NCBI GenBank assembly: GCA_014055495.1
Contig: WIAG01000027.1
Location: forward strand, 1-46,419
DNA: 46,419 bases
Direction: 5' to 3'
From: Nitrospira sp. CR1.2
GTDB lineage: Bacteria; Nitrospirota; Nitrospiria; Nitrospirales; Nitrospiraceae
In this document: in pieces, positions 26,328 to 34,464 of the stretch
Layout of the letters: the number at the start of each line of letters is the position of its first letter
Numbering within the stretch: the first letter of the stretch is position 1
Program-made: the position numbers and the translations under genes
Notes under the pieces: model-generated
What the model saw: only the letters and a program-made list of their open reading frames with translations
Told to the model about the DNA's origin: nothing
Database searches by the model: none

Positions 26328-26895
26328 TATCGTGCTCCATAGTTGAGGATAAACAGGATCAGCCCCATGACAACGGTCTCAACCAGAAACACCGGCTGCC
26401 AGGGGGGACAGCAACAGTACACCAAGAACTCCGCACGCCACACCATAGGTACCCCAAAACGTGGACGCCTCCTCGCGACCGTTCTGATGAACAGAATAAT
26501 GCACCAACTTCCGGTACTGAGAAAGAAAATTTCGACTCCCCCGGTTGATCATCATACGACCCGATCATTGCCGCAACGTCAGAATCTCGGGCAAAGAGGT
26601 CTCTCACCCGATCGATCACATTTTCGGGAACTGTCCCAGCGACATCGACTGACAAGAGCAGTTCCGACATCGCCTTCGACGCGCCAAGGTTTCTGGCGCG
26701 GCTAGGCCCTTTCGGCGTAGGAAAGCGATACACGGTTATACCGGCTGCTTCTGCAAACTGGGAGGATCCGTCAGTGTCGCCATCGCCGATCACGATGACT
26801 TCATCTGGCGGAGGCTCGGCACGCCTGATTGAATCCATATTCGCGTGAAATCGTTCGCCCCCGTTGTGAACTGGAACGATCACTACGACGGCCAT
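26327..26895 (-). pseudogene. Frameshifted, internally deleted family 2 glycosyltransferase
   Basis: The N-terminal part reads MAVVVIVPVHNGGERF, with the nucleotide-binding motif VIGDGDTDGS and the metal-site region LLSVDVAGT. After GSYDDQPG, a run of five G residues (near 26547) breaks the frame. In the next frame SRNFLSQYRKLVHYSVHQ and STFWGTYG continue the protein. It then jumps directly to C-terminal membrane segments (VLGVLLLSPWQPVFLVE) and stops at TAA 26327-26329. The acceptor-binding middle of the enzyme is therefore deleted. It is related to the intact GT2 at 3070-4059. Its stop still overlaps the start of the FAD oxidoreductase, so the remnant may still be translated for coupling. 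Confidence 0.82.
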
Positions 26896-27893
26896 GGCAA
26901 ACGATTCACCGGAATTATCCTCCTACTGGCTTAGACCCGCGACTGATGTTCGAGCGAGTCATCAAGGGGCACACCCTGCTGACTCTCCCCTCCTGCATGC
27001 CTGCGGCATCTGTCGAGAGACTTGAGGCAAGCATAGAGGGGACGAGGCCACTGCTGTCCAAAATAATCCGCCCCTCTGTGTGTCTCCTGCATGAATGCTG
27101 CGTTTGAGACGACTTCGGCGCCTGTTCTCGAAGGAGGTTGTCTGGTCTGGGTGCTGTCCAAGATTATGCGGCAAAAAGCCCTGTTTGCAAGGGCATCGGA
27201 GTGATCGCGGATGCTTAAAGGGCGCATTGAGCCACGTCCACAGGTCTCGATACGTCAACAGATTGAAGCGGAGCAAGGCCGCGAGGTTCGAGAGACTCCA
27301 GGGCCAGGTGGACTTGAGCCGGAGATATTTCAACAGCACCATGGCAATCAACGCAATCCAGATCTGGACCTGCACGGCGTTCTCACTGGTGCCGACAAAC
27401 GTCTTGATCTTGAGGTGTTGCTTCAAAGCTTTGAAGAGGAGTTCGATCTGCCAGCGCTCCTTATAGATGGCGGCAATCGTACTGGCGGCCAGATGCATGA
27501 GGTTCGTCAGGAAGGTGAGCCGTCTCTGCTGCGTCTCGTCCCAGATGGTCACCTGCCGCAAAGGGACGGGACAGCGGCCTGCAGGCCGGTGAGGCGAATC
27601 ACCTCATCGGCCACCATCGGGCCTCGCATGGGAACTGGCCGCCGCTCCAGGACTTCGTGCAGCATGTTCGTCCGTGGACGCGTCACAAACCCCACCTCGG
27701 CGAGCGTCCAGCGATGATATAGGACATAGTCGAGATACCCCCGATCCATCGCCACTATGGTGCCTGGTGGAAATGTGAGTTGGTGGGCGATGCGCACGTC
27801 GTTAGTATCCCCGTCGGTCACTAGAGAATTTTTGATTTAAGTGCATACACTCTGTAGAATGCCCTCCATTGGTTTCTTGATGGAGGCAACAGG

Positions 27894-28286
27894 ATGGATG
27901 CCTATTCGCAGGATCTACGGGACCGTGTGTTGAGAGCATTGGAACGTGGGGAGCGTCCGACAGCCATTGCCGCCCGATTTGAAGTCAGTCGGGTCTGGGT
28001 GTATCAGGTGCGGAACCGGCTCACGCAGACGGGGCAGCGGAGCAGTCTCCCAATTGGAGGCCATCGGCAGTCCCGATTGGTCGGGATGGAGCCGACACTG
28101 CGGGCGTGGTTGAAGGAAACAGGTGATCTGACCCTTGCGGAGATGTGTGCCCGATTAGCGGCACACGGGATTGCGATGAAGGTCCCCGCCTTGTGGCATC
28201 AACTCGACAAATGGAAGCTCACACGTAAAAAAACCCCTACACGCCAGCGAGCAAGATCGCGCCGACGTGCACGCCGCACGGCGTGA
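27894..28286 (+). CDS. IS630-family transposase, N-terminal frame (orfA)
   Basis: The product is 130 residues and starts MDAYSQDLRDRVLRALERG. Helix-turn-helix DNA-binding segments (AIAARFEVSRVWVYQVRN) and a second winged region (LTLAEMCARLAAHGIAM) are typical of the IS630 paired-type N-terminus. The frame shifts relative to orfB at a run of seven A bases at 28227-28233; one A fewer would fuse orfA to orfB. Beyond that run the orfA frame is an Arg-rich artefact. It binds the inverted repeats to assemble the transposition complex. Confidence 0.85.
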   Translation: MDAYSQDLRDRVLRALERGERPTAIAARFEVSRVWVYQVRNRLTQTGQRSSLPIGGHRQSRLVGMEPTLRAWLKETGDLTLAEMCARLAAHGIAMKVPALWHQLDKWKLTRKKTPTRQRARSRRRARRTA

Positions 28287-28833
28287 GTGGCAGGCAGCCC
28301 AACCCGCTCTGGACATCACGAAGCTGGTCTTTCTGGATGAAACAGGGGCTTCGACGAACATGGCACGGCGCTACGGACGCGCCCCGCGTGGTGAACGGTG
28401 CGTCGCCTCTGTCCCGCACGGACATGGGCATACCACCACCTTCGTTGCCGGGCTGCGTCATGATGACATCTCCGCTCCGATGGTGGCGGATGGGGCCATG
28501 ACCGGCACCCTGTTCCTCAAATATGTCCAGGAGTTCTTATGCCCGACGCTCCACCCCGGCGATATCGTCATCGCCGACAACTTACGCAGTCACAAAGTGG
28601 CGGGCGTCAAAGAGGCGCTTGAGGCGGTGGGGGCACACATTCGCTATCTCCCGCCGTATTCCCCCGATCTCAATCCCATTGAAAAACTGTTTGCCAAACT
28701 CAACGCGCTGCTCCGCAAAGCCGCCCCTCGAACCGTGGATGCGCTCTGGGCTGAGATCGGCATGCTGCTCGACCGCTTCACACCCGCTGAATGCACGCGC
28801 TACTTCGCGTCTTCAGGCTATGTAAAGACATAA
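28267..28833 (+). CDS. IS630-family transposase, catalytic DDE frame (orfB)
   Basis: The catalytic domain starts functionally upstream of 28267, through the A7 tract shared with orfA. Asp 1 is in LVFLDETGASTNM, Asp 2 in IVIADNLRSHK, and Glu in PPYSPDLNPIEKLF, the canonical IS630/Tc1-mariner spacing. All three catalytic residues are intact. Production of the full-length transposase requires frameshifting or transcriptional slippage at the A tract; otherwise only a catalytic fragment from the internal ATG 28267 is made. Confidence 0.87.
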   Translation: MHAARREWQAAQPALDITKLVFLDETGASTNMARRYGRAPRGERCVASVPHGHGHTTTFVAGLRHDDISAPMVADGAMTGTLFLKYVQEFLCPTLHPGDIVIADNLRSHKVAGVKEALEAVGAHIRYLPPYSPDLNPIEKLFAKLNALLRKAAPRTVDALWAEIGMLLDRFTPAECTRYFASSGYVKT

Positions 28834-29167
28834 ACCAAAAACGCTCTAGAGCCCAGCAGGTACTGGATCGCACGAGCAAAGGCCGCACGATCAATCAAAG
28901 CTAAGATTTGCGCAAACAACTCGCGACGGCGACCATATGACACCTCCGGCGTGTGAGTAACACGGCGCGGATACGCCGTGAATGGATGTGGCGGAACAGC
29001 CTATCCTACTCACAGACCCCCGGCATTTTAAGAACTTATTTTGGACAAGAGTGGGACGAGGCCATTCAATAAGCCCTCCAGGTGTAGGAGGTACAAGAGT
29101 CATTACGAAAGAGAGAGCCATTGCACTTCGTCAGAAAGGCAGATTGGACTCACCTGGCGACTCATCT

Positions 29168-29376
29168 CTAGCAGGCTGCGGAAAAACTCGATTGTTGCGT
29201 CATACGCCGCGATCAGTTCATGTGGCGTGTTGGTATCAGAATCGGTCGCAGGATGCGCAAAAAGGCCGTCCAGCAAGGCCGCAGCGAGCGAAGAGGCGAA
29301 TCGTACTCTCTGCCGTACGGTGAGCGTCTGAGCGATGCGAGAACGCCGCTGGCGGACTTTTTCCGCATCCTGCTAG
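29168..29376. repeat. Inverted-repeat-flanked intergenic element, family A
   Basis: CTAGCAGGCTGCGGAAAAA at 29168-29186 pairs with TTTTTCCGCATCCTGCTAG at 29358-29376 (18 of 19 complementary). The interior carries an additional hairpin-like GTAC/GTAC core and GTCCAGCAAGGCCGCAG (29268-29284). That 17-mer recurs exactly at 43219-43235. There is no coding frame. It lies 14 bp after the stop of the flippase gene and could terminate the phosphonate operon or be a MITE. Confidence 0.75.
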
Positions 29377-29389
29377 AGTGAAGGGAGCG

Positions 29390-30397
29390 CTATCGCTGGG
29401 CGGCGGGGTCTTCAAGCGTATCATTCTGTCCTTTCCCGACCACTACTAAACACGCCAACCCGATCCCGATCCATACCAGTTCACGGAATCTTCGCAGCAG
29501 CGCGAAGGTGATACCCGTGACATCGCCATACCCGAAGGCGGTCAACAGGAACAGATTGCCGGCGTCTTGCGCGCCCAGGCTGCCGGGGATGAAAAACGTG
29601 CCGCCCTTGATAAACACCGACAGCGCGCCGATCGCAATGGCCGACAACACTGTAATGGGTTGTCCCAAGCACACAATCATGACGAACACTTCCAACGCCT
29701 CGGCCAGCCATCCGAGAAGAAAGAGGCCGGTCGATACCAAGAAGGCCGTTCGCCGGTGCGCGTAGAAGTGGGCAATCGTGCGATCGAGTTCAAGGAGTTT
29801 CTGCTCTCGCGACTCCAAATACTGCAGTCGCAGGCCGATGCGTCGAAGAAGGTTCAACATCCAGGCAAACATGCCTTGCCGTTGCACGATGACAAAGGCA
29901 CCGATGCCGAACACGAGCAACCCCACACTCACCAACCCTGCCGTGATGGTCTGGCCGGCCGATCCGCCGGCGCCTAACAACCAAAACCCCAACCCGATCC
30001 CGGCCAGGATGAAGAGAATCTGGGCGATCGTCATCGTGGTCTTGGCCGTCACCACCGACGCCAACCCCTCCACGATCGGTACACCCTGTCGTTTGAGCAA
30101 AAACGCTTTGAGCGGTTCTCCACCCACGTAGGCCGTGGGAGTGGTCATGTTCACCACTTCTCCGGCGGTTCGAATCGCCAGCACTCGCCAGAAAGGCACG
30201 TCTTTCGCCCACGCGCCGAGCGTGACCAGCCATCCGTAGGCGTCCAGAATGTACATGAGCAGAGAGGGGAGGAGAATCACCAGCATCGCGGCAGGACCGA
30301 GCTGCGCCACCGCATCATAGATACGCTCGATGCCGATGTGCCAGACCAGTGCCGAGAGTGTCAGGGCCCCGAGAAGAAGGAGGGCCGCCTTAAGCAC
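29390..30397 (-). CDS. UPF0104/LPG-synthase-TM-type lipid flippase-like membrane protein
   Basis: The product is 335 residues with about eight membrane helices, in the TIGR00374/AglD/HpnL-like family (established fold: lysylphosphatidylglycerol synthetase TM region). Family features are TTPTAYVGGEPLKAFLL near residue 90, and AEALEVFVM plus GTFFIPGSLGAQDAGNLFLL in the C-terminal half. GTG 30397 overlaps the upstream CDP-alcohol transferase stop by 8 bp, so the two are coupled. Given that gene order, export or flipping of a phosphonate-headgroup lipid is a reasonable inference. A truncated paralog exists at 333-898. Confidence 0.82.
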   Translation of the reverse strand: MLKAALLLLGALTLSALVWHIGIERIYDAVAQLGPAAMLVILLPSLLMYILDAYGWLVTLGAWAKDVPFWRVLAIRTAGEVVNMTTPTAYVGGEPLKAFLLKRQGVPIVEGLASVVTAKTTMTIAQILFILAGIGLGFWLLGAGGSAGQTITAGLVSVGLLVFGIGAFVIVQRQGMFAWMLNLLRRIGLRLQYLESREQKLLELDRTIAHFYAHRRTAFLVSTGLFLLGWLAEALEVFVMIVCLGQPITVLSAIAIGALSVFIKGGTFFIPGSLGAQDAGNLFLLTAFGYGDVTGITFALLRRFRELVWIGIGLACLVVVGKGQNDTLEDPAAQR

Positions 30398-31844
30398 GGG
30401 CCCGTGCCGAGGGTCGGATCACCCAGACCATCATCAACCAGAAGACGGTTGAGCCGAGCGCGGCCATCCACAGAAACCAGTCCAGCTTGTCCAGCAGCGC
30501 AAAGAGGAAGACCACCACGGAAAAATCGCGACTCGCCACGTTTTTCAGAATGAAGTCGGACCAGGCCGCCTGCTTGGGCGTATTCCAGCCACGCGTGGCG
30601 CCGATTTTTTGCGCCTTCGTGACCAGCCAGAAAGACATGATATTGCCGAACACCGCTGCGCCGCCCAACGCCAACGGAACCCAGGCGCCTTCGGCACCGG
30701 CCTGCCGGAGATAGGCACCGCAGGCGATCCCGGCAAAGATGGCGATATGCACCACGTTGTCCATGGCGATATCCAGCCAGGCACCGAACGGCGATTCGGT
30801 AAACGTGAGCCGAGCCACCTCACCATCGCAACAATCGATGACCGCCGCCAATTGAAAGAGCAACGCGGCCACGATCCCGGCCGAGTACGTCCCTAAACCA
30901 AACCCCACCGCAGACAGAATCCCGACCGCCGTCGCCACCATGGTGATCACGTTGGGCGAACATTTCATCCGCAAAAACAGTCTGGTCAACAGCCGCGAGA
31001 AGGTCCGATTGAAATAGCGATCGACGAATCCCTCGGCCTCTCCCTTCAACGAACGGAAGAGGGTCCGCTCCGCCAATCCGGCGCTGGTATGATCCCATAC
31101 GTCCCGGTACCACAGACCCGCATGAGCCGCAGCCGCCACCACCCGCACACGCCCTTCCACCGCCGCCTGTTCCAGCCAACGACGCATGGGAACGGCACCC
31201 GATGGCTCGGCGCTGCTCTTGGCCGTCCCCGTCCCGGCTCCTGCCGGTGGATTCAAAATGCTGGCCGGGACGACCACAAGATCCGCCGCCACTTGGTGAT
31301 GTTCCCGGCTCGGCTGATTGTGAAACGAGACCAGCCGCCCCTCTCGCAACGCAACGACCGGATTGCGACGCCCAGACGAGGACTCGTCCGGACCTCCGGC
31401 CCTCGTCACCACGAGCGCCTCCCCGTCTCGCACCGTTTGCCGAAGGTGCTCGATCAGTTGCTTCGAAAACACCGCCTGCACCCCGGCAATAAGACAGAAC
31501 CCGCGCACCTCGGTGGCCAGCGATTCCCAGGTCCGCGGGTCATCCAGCGGGAACTCACGCACCGGCATCCATCGGACCGGAATCGTCACGCGTGCCCCGC
31601 GCGCCAAGGCCTGCTTCAGCAACTCTTCATCGGGGCCGGCCAGCACAATCAACTGGCGAATGCCTCCACGTTGCAAGGTGAGCACGGTCCGCTGAAACAG
31701 ACTCAGGCCGCCGATATGAGTCAGGGGTCCGACGTCGGCCAGGCCGCGACCTGGGCGATCGCCGAACAAGCCTGCCCCTGGCAAGAGGATCGCCGTGCTC
31801 AATCCCTGGAGTTCGGCGCCATGTTGTAGCGTACGTTCACTCAT
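30390..31844 (-). CDS. CDP-alcohol phosphatidyltransferase fused to an N-terminal nucleotidyltransferase-like domain
   Basis: ATG 31844 (MSERTLQHGAELQG) is chosen; the frame also reaches a GTG at 31913. The N-terminal ~220 residues have an NTP-transferase-like beginning (TAILLPGAGLF, GLSLFQRTVLTLQ), but the usual GxGxRL...PK signature is degenerate. The C-terminal ~210 residues are a membrane CDP-OH-P domain with the full signature D-G-x2-A-R-x8-G-x3-D-x3-D (DGEVARLTFTESPFGAWLD, then a fourth Asp). It transfers a substituted phosphoryl or phosphonyl group from a CDP/CMP donor to an alcohol. With a PntC-like gene next door, the donor may be CMP-aminoethylphosphonate. The architecture recalls bifunctional inositol-phosphate enzymes. 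Confidence 0.85.
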   Translation of the reverse strand: MSERTLQHGAELQGLSTAILLPGAGLFGDRPGRGLADVGPLTHIGGLSLFQRTVLTLQRGGIRQLIVLAGPDEELLKQALARGARVTIPVRWMPVREFPLDDPRTWESLATEVRGFCLIAGVQAVFSKQLIEHLRQTVRDGEALVVTRAGGPDESSSGRRNPVVALREGRLVSFHNQPSREHHQVAADLVVVPASILNPPAGAGTGTAKSSAEPSGAVPMRRWLEQAAVEGRVRVVAAAAHAGLWYRDVWDHTSAGLAERTLFRSLKGEAEGFVDRYFNRTFSRLLTRLFLRMKCSPNVITMVATAVGILSAVGFGLGTYSAGIVAALLFQLAAVIDCCDGEVARLTFTESPFGAWLDIAMDNVVHIAIFAGIACGAYLRQAGAEGAWVPLALGGAAVFGNIMSFWLVTKAQKIGATRGWNTPKQAAWSDFILKNVASRDFSVVVFLFALLDKLDWFLWMAALGSTVFWLMMVWVIRPSARARA

Positions 31845-31930
31845 TGTCCGACTCGTCGTTCGCCTTTTCTCATTCGTCTCCGGATATCTTACGAAATACG
31901 CGCCACGATTCACATGCGGCGAGCCACGAC

Positions 31931-32650
31931 TTACAGCCGCGGGAGGACGTCTCGCTCCGCCTTCGTGATATCTTCGGGGAAATCGATTTCCGTCCAGGGC
32001 AACCCGCCGATTTTTTCATGCCCGACTTTGACATCACGAAAATATTGCAACAACCCGTCTTCGTACTCCATATCCCATCGCCCCTGATCGACGTACCCCT
32101 TGAGAGACGCGATCACGTGGGGAGCATCCGCGCGACGCACCCGGAGAAACCCCACCCCTTCACCGGCAAGATCGTACCGATCGGGCATCTTCTTACTCAG
32201 CGCAATCACGCGGTCACCCTGTACGACGACCATACATTCTTCGCCCGTTTGCTTCACCGTATCGTCCATCAGCAGGCAATTTTCGTACGACGAGGATACC
32301 AGCCGCCGAAGGATTTCCCGATGAAACAACACGTCCGCATCCATGATGACGGCGTCGTCGGTGAGCGCCTGCCTGGCGATCCATAGGGACGAAATACTTC
32401 CACGGTGAAACTCTTCGTTCACCAGATAGGAAAGATCCACGCCATGGCACTGCGAACCGACAGCAGCCCGAATCATCTCCTGTTTGTAACCGACCACGAT
32501 GGTCGCGTGTGTGACCCGGACCGAGGCCAGGGACTCGAGATAGCGGGACAACAACGTCTGCCCGCCGATCTCGATCAAACATTTCGGCCTGTGCTGGGTC
32601 ACCGGCCAGAGGCGCTTGCCGACTCCGGCCGCAAGAATGATCGCCTTCAT
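31931..32650 (-). CDS. PntC-like nucleotidyltransferase (probable CTP:aminoethylphosphonate cytidylyltransferase)
   Basis: The product is 239 residues. The signature AAGVGKRLWPVTQHRPKCL is at residues 7-25, and the metal site MDADVLF has Asp104/Asp106. The C-terminal acidic site is WTEIDFPEDITKAE. Phosphocholine/AEP cytidylyltransferases (LicC/PntC type) share this compact form. The ATG overlaps the transaminase stop as ATGA. Activation of 2-aminoethylphosphonate to CMP-AEP is inferred from the neighbouring decarboxylase and transaminase. A sugar-1-phosphate substrate is the main alternative. Confidence 0.8.
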   Translation of the reverse strand: MKAIILAAGVGKRLWPVTQHRPKCLIEIGGQTLLSRYLESLASVRVTHATIVVGYKQEMIRAAVGSQCHGVDLSYLVNEEFHRGSISSLWIARQALTDDAVIMDADVLFHREILRRLVSSSYENCLLMDDTVKQTGEECMVVVQGDRVIALSKKMPDRYDLAGEGVGFLRVRRADAPHVIASLKGYVDQGRWDMEYEDGLLQYFRDVKVGHEKIGGLPWTEIDFPEDITKAERDVLPRL

Positions 32651-33741
32651 GCGCGCGCCGTGGCCCCGGAGAGGACTTCCTCAAACGCGCCCAGGAAGCC
32701 GTCGATCTGAGCCTCGGTGAGGGCCCCCATATTGGCGACGCGGAAGACCTTCGATTCGAGCTGCCCCTGCCCCGCATAGATCACGTACCCGCGGGCCTTG
32801 AGCTGATCATGCAGGGACGCGTAGCTGAGGCCGGCGGGCAGATGAAAGGCGGTGATCGTATTCGAGAGCGAGTCCGCCGACAGCAAGGTTTTCACACCCA
32901 ACTTGGCCATTCGTTCCCGAATGCGGACTGCCGCCCGCTTGTAACGCTGCAGCCGATTGGCAACGCCCTCCTCCAACAGCTCGTCCAACGCTTCTTCAAA
33001 GGCATAATACACCTGCACGGCCGGCGTGAAGGGCACGATCCCCCGTCCCTGGTCATCGACGTAATGTGTCAGGGTCAGATACCAGGACCGCTTGGGATAC
33101 TTGCGCATGCGCTCCAAAAATCCCTTACGCAGCAGGACAAACGAGACGCCGGGGAACCCCTGAATGCACTTCCCGGCCGTTCCCGCCACCATGTAAATAT
33201 GCGATCCGGCAATGTCGATCGCTTCGCCCGCCAGACCGCTGACCGAATCGAGGACGAATACCCGGTTGAGACTGTCCACGACTTCGGCAATGTCTTTCAC
33301 GGGATTGATCAACCCGGTGGTCGTCTCGTGATGGACCATCGACACCGCGTGGACCTCGGGGTGCTGACGCAAGGCCAATCGGAGCCGTTCAGGATCAGGC
33401 CGCACGTGCCAGTCCGACTTGAGTTCGGACACACCCAGCCGCTGCAAGCCGATCATGTTTGACAGGCGTTCACCGTAGACCCCGTTGTTGAGCACCAACA
33501 TGCGCTTGCCTAGCGGCAGGCAGGACATGACGGCAGATTCCACCGCCGCCGTGCCGGACCCGGTCAAAACCACGGCCACGTAGTCGGACTCTGCGCCCGG
33601 CACGAAGGCGGTGAGCAGCTTCTGTTGAATACGAAGCAGCATGTCGGAAAACTCGGATTCCCGATGACAGATGTCCGGGCGCAACAAGGCCTGCCGCACC
33701 CGCTCGCTCACATTTACCGGTCCTGGATTCAGAAGTATCAT
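32647..33741 (-). CDS. Class V PLP aminotransferase, 2-aminoethylphosphonate-pyruvate transaminase type
   Basis: ATG 33741 (MILLNPGPVNVSERV) has GAGG upstream; the 15-residue in-frame extension is not needed. The product is 364 residues. Opening LLNPGPVN, CHRESEFSDML and TGSGTAAVESAVMS are hallmark motifs of the AEP transaminase subgroup. PLP contacts are Asp165 in VLDSVSG and the Schiff-base Lys191 in GTAGKCIQGFPG. In the biosynthetic direction it would aminate phosphonoacetaldehyde to 2-aminoethylphosphonate. It lies between the split decarboxylase and the cytidylyltransferase, which supports that role. Confidence 0.87.
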   Translation of the reverse strand: MILLNPGPVNVSERVRQALLRPDICHRESEFSDMLLRIQQKLLTAFVPGAESDYVAVVLTGSGTAAVESAVMSCLPLGKRMLVLNNGVYGERLSNMIGLQRLGVSELKSDWHVRPDPERLRLALRQHPEVHAVSMVHHETTTGLINPVKDIAEVVDSLNRVFVLDSVSGLAGEAIDIAGSHIYMVAGTAGKCIQGFPGVSFVLLRKGFLERMRKYPKRSWYLTLTHYVDDQGRGIVPFTPAVQVYYAFEEALDELLEEGVANRLQRYKRAAVRIRERMAKLGVKTLLSADSLSNTITAFHLPAGLSYASLHDQLKARGYVIYAGQGQLESKVFRVANMGALTEAQIDGFLGAFEEVLSGATARA

Positions 33742-33809
33742 GTTATGCCTCAGGCTGTTGATCGGAACGGAGCAGGACGGGCTCACCCAGCACGTTCAGT
33801 GCGCCGCAA

Positions 33810-34367
33810 TTATTCAATGGCTTTCATGAACCGCGCGGTGATCGCCGGCGGTTCCAGGGCAATCCGTCCGGCATCCTCGACGAACTCGTTCACCTTGACG
33901 AGCAGCATGCTCGGCCCATCATTCTTCAACATCTCTCTGAATTCGTAGACGAGATCTTCCCGGTCCAACACCCGCTCGACCGCCACATACCCGGCCGCCT
34001 TCGCCACCTTCTCCAATTGAACGACGTTGGAAATGGTCGGCTGATTGCCCGTCGAGCCATAGACTTCATTGTCGAACACGACATGAACGAAGTTCTTGGG
34101 CCGCAAGGCGCCCACCGTGGCCAACGTGCCCATGCCCATCAGCACATTGCCGTCGCCGTCGAAGACGACGACTTTCTTGCCGGGTTTCGCGAGTGCCACG
34201 CCCACACCGATGGCCGCGGCATTGCCCATCGAGCCGATCATGTAAAAATGTGTCGGCCGATCGGCAAGTTTTTGAGCTTCCCGCGAGGGGAATCCGTTGC
34301 AAATGATGACCGGTTGATCCGTAAGCAATTCAAGCAGCGCCGCCATCGCCTGGGCCCGGCTCTGCAT
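33810..34367 (-). CDS. Phosphonopyruvate decarboxylase, TPP-binding (beta) subunit
   Basis: ATG 34367 (MQSRAQAMAALLELL) follows AGAAGGAA. The 185-residue product is the C-terminal Pyr/PP-type half of a ThDP enzyme. The ThDP motif runs from GDGNVLMGMG (Asp70-Gly73) to VVFDN (Asn100), and IGSMGNAAAIGVG is the typical preceding segment. It pairs with the subunit encoded upstream at 34465-34962, separated by 97 bp. Most phosphonopyruvate decarboxylases are single chains of ~380 residues; here the two halves are separate genes, as in archaeal sulfopyruvate decarboxylase. It is expected to decarboxylate phosphonopyruvate to phosphonoacetaldehyde. Confidence 0.83.
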   Translation of the reverse strand: MQSRAQAMAALLELLTDQPVIICNGFPSREAQKLADRPTHFYMIGSMGNAAAIGVGVALAKPGKKVVVFDGDGNVLMGMGTLATVGALRPKNFVHVVFDNEVYGSTGNQPTISNVVQLEKVAKAAGYVAVERVLDREDLVYEFREMLKNDGPSMLLVKVNEFVEDAGRIALEPPAITARFMKAIE

Positions 34368-34464
34368 CGTTCCTTCTTCTGGCCTCACAGCATCGACCTC
34401 GTCGTCCGTCTCTCGCACCTCGCGGGAAGCATGTCGCGCTTCACGAGATGCGCGGCATGGTTTC

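Larger units (their letters stand above)
27824..28846 (+). mobile_element. IS630-family insertion sequence (1,023 bp, TA target duplication)
   Basis: The left end GAGAATTTTTGATTTAAGTG and the inverted right end (GAGCGTTTTTGGTTTATG on the opposite strand) form imperfect terminal repeats. TA dinucleotides at 27822-27823 and 28847-28848 are the expected IS630/Tc1-mariner target duplication. It contains two transposase frames and looks structurally complete. It lies inside the IS4-family transposase remnant. Confidence 0.88.
27150..28938 (-). pseudogene. IS4-family transposase fragments
   Basis: The C-terminal catalytic part lies at 27150-27821 in two frames. The first contains VAMDRGYLDYVLYHRW, with the second catalytic Asp, and MLHEVLERR. 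After a one-base shift near 27550 the second contains VTIWDETQQRRLTFLTN and the signature YKERWQIELLFKALKQ, with the catalytic Glu. It ends around LLTYRDLWTWLN. On the other side of the IS630, at about 28849-28938, the frame GRRRELFAQILALIDRAAF looks like the N-terminus of the same transposase family. Roughly 150 residues between the two pieces are missing, so deletion preceded or accompanied the IS630 insertion. Confidence 0.72.
27055..29047 (-). mobile_element. Decayed IS4-family element interrupted by an IS630
   Basis: TGTCCAAAATAA at 27055-27066 and its inverted copy TTATTTTGGACA at 29036-29047 bracket a minus-strand IS4-type transposase. That gene is split by the IS630 at 27824-28846. 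A second, similar end (TGTCCAAGATTA) lies about 97 bp inside the left end, hinting at two overlapping related elements or a short tandem remnant. The transposase is truncated internally, so the element is immobile. Confidence 0.65.

Noticed and set aside
28891-29121. 76-residue minus-strand ORF right of the IS630
   Set aside because: It overlaps the IS4 N-terminal fragment in another frame and has no family features.
34368-34464. Frameshift inside a single phosphonopyruvate decarboxylase gene
   Set aside because: The beta subunit has its own AGAAGGAA ribosome site and ATG, and the 97-bp gap does not read as missing family sequence in any frame by eye.
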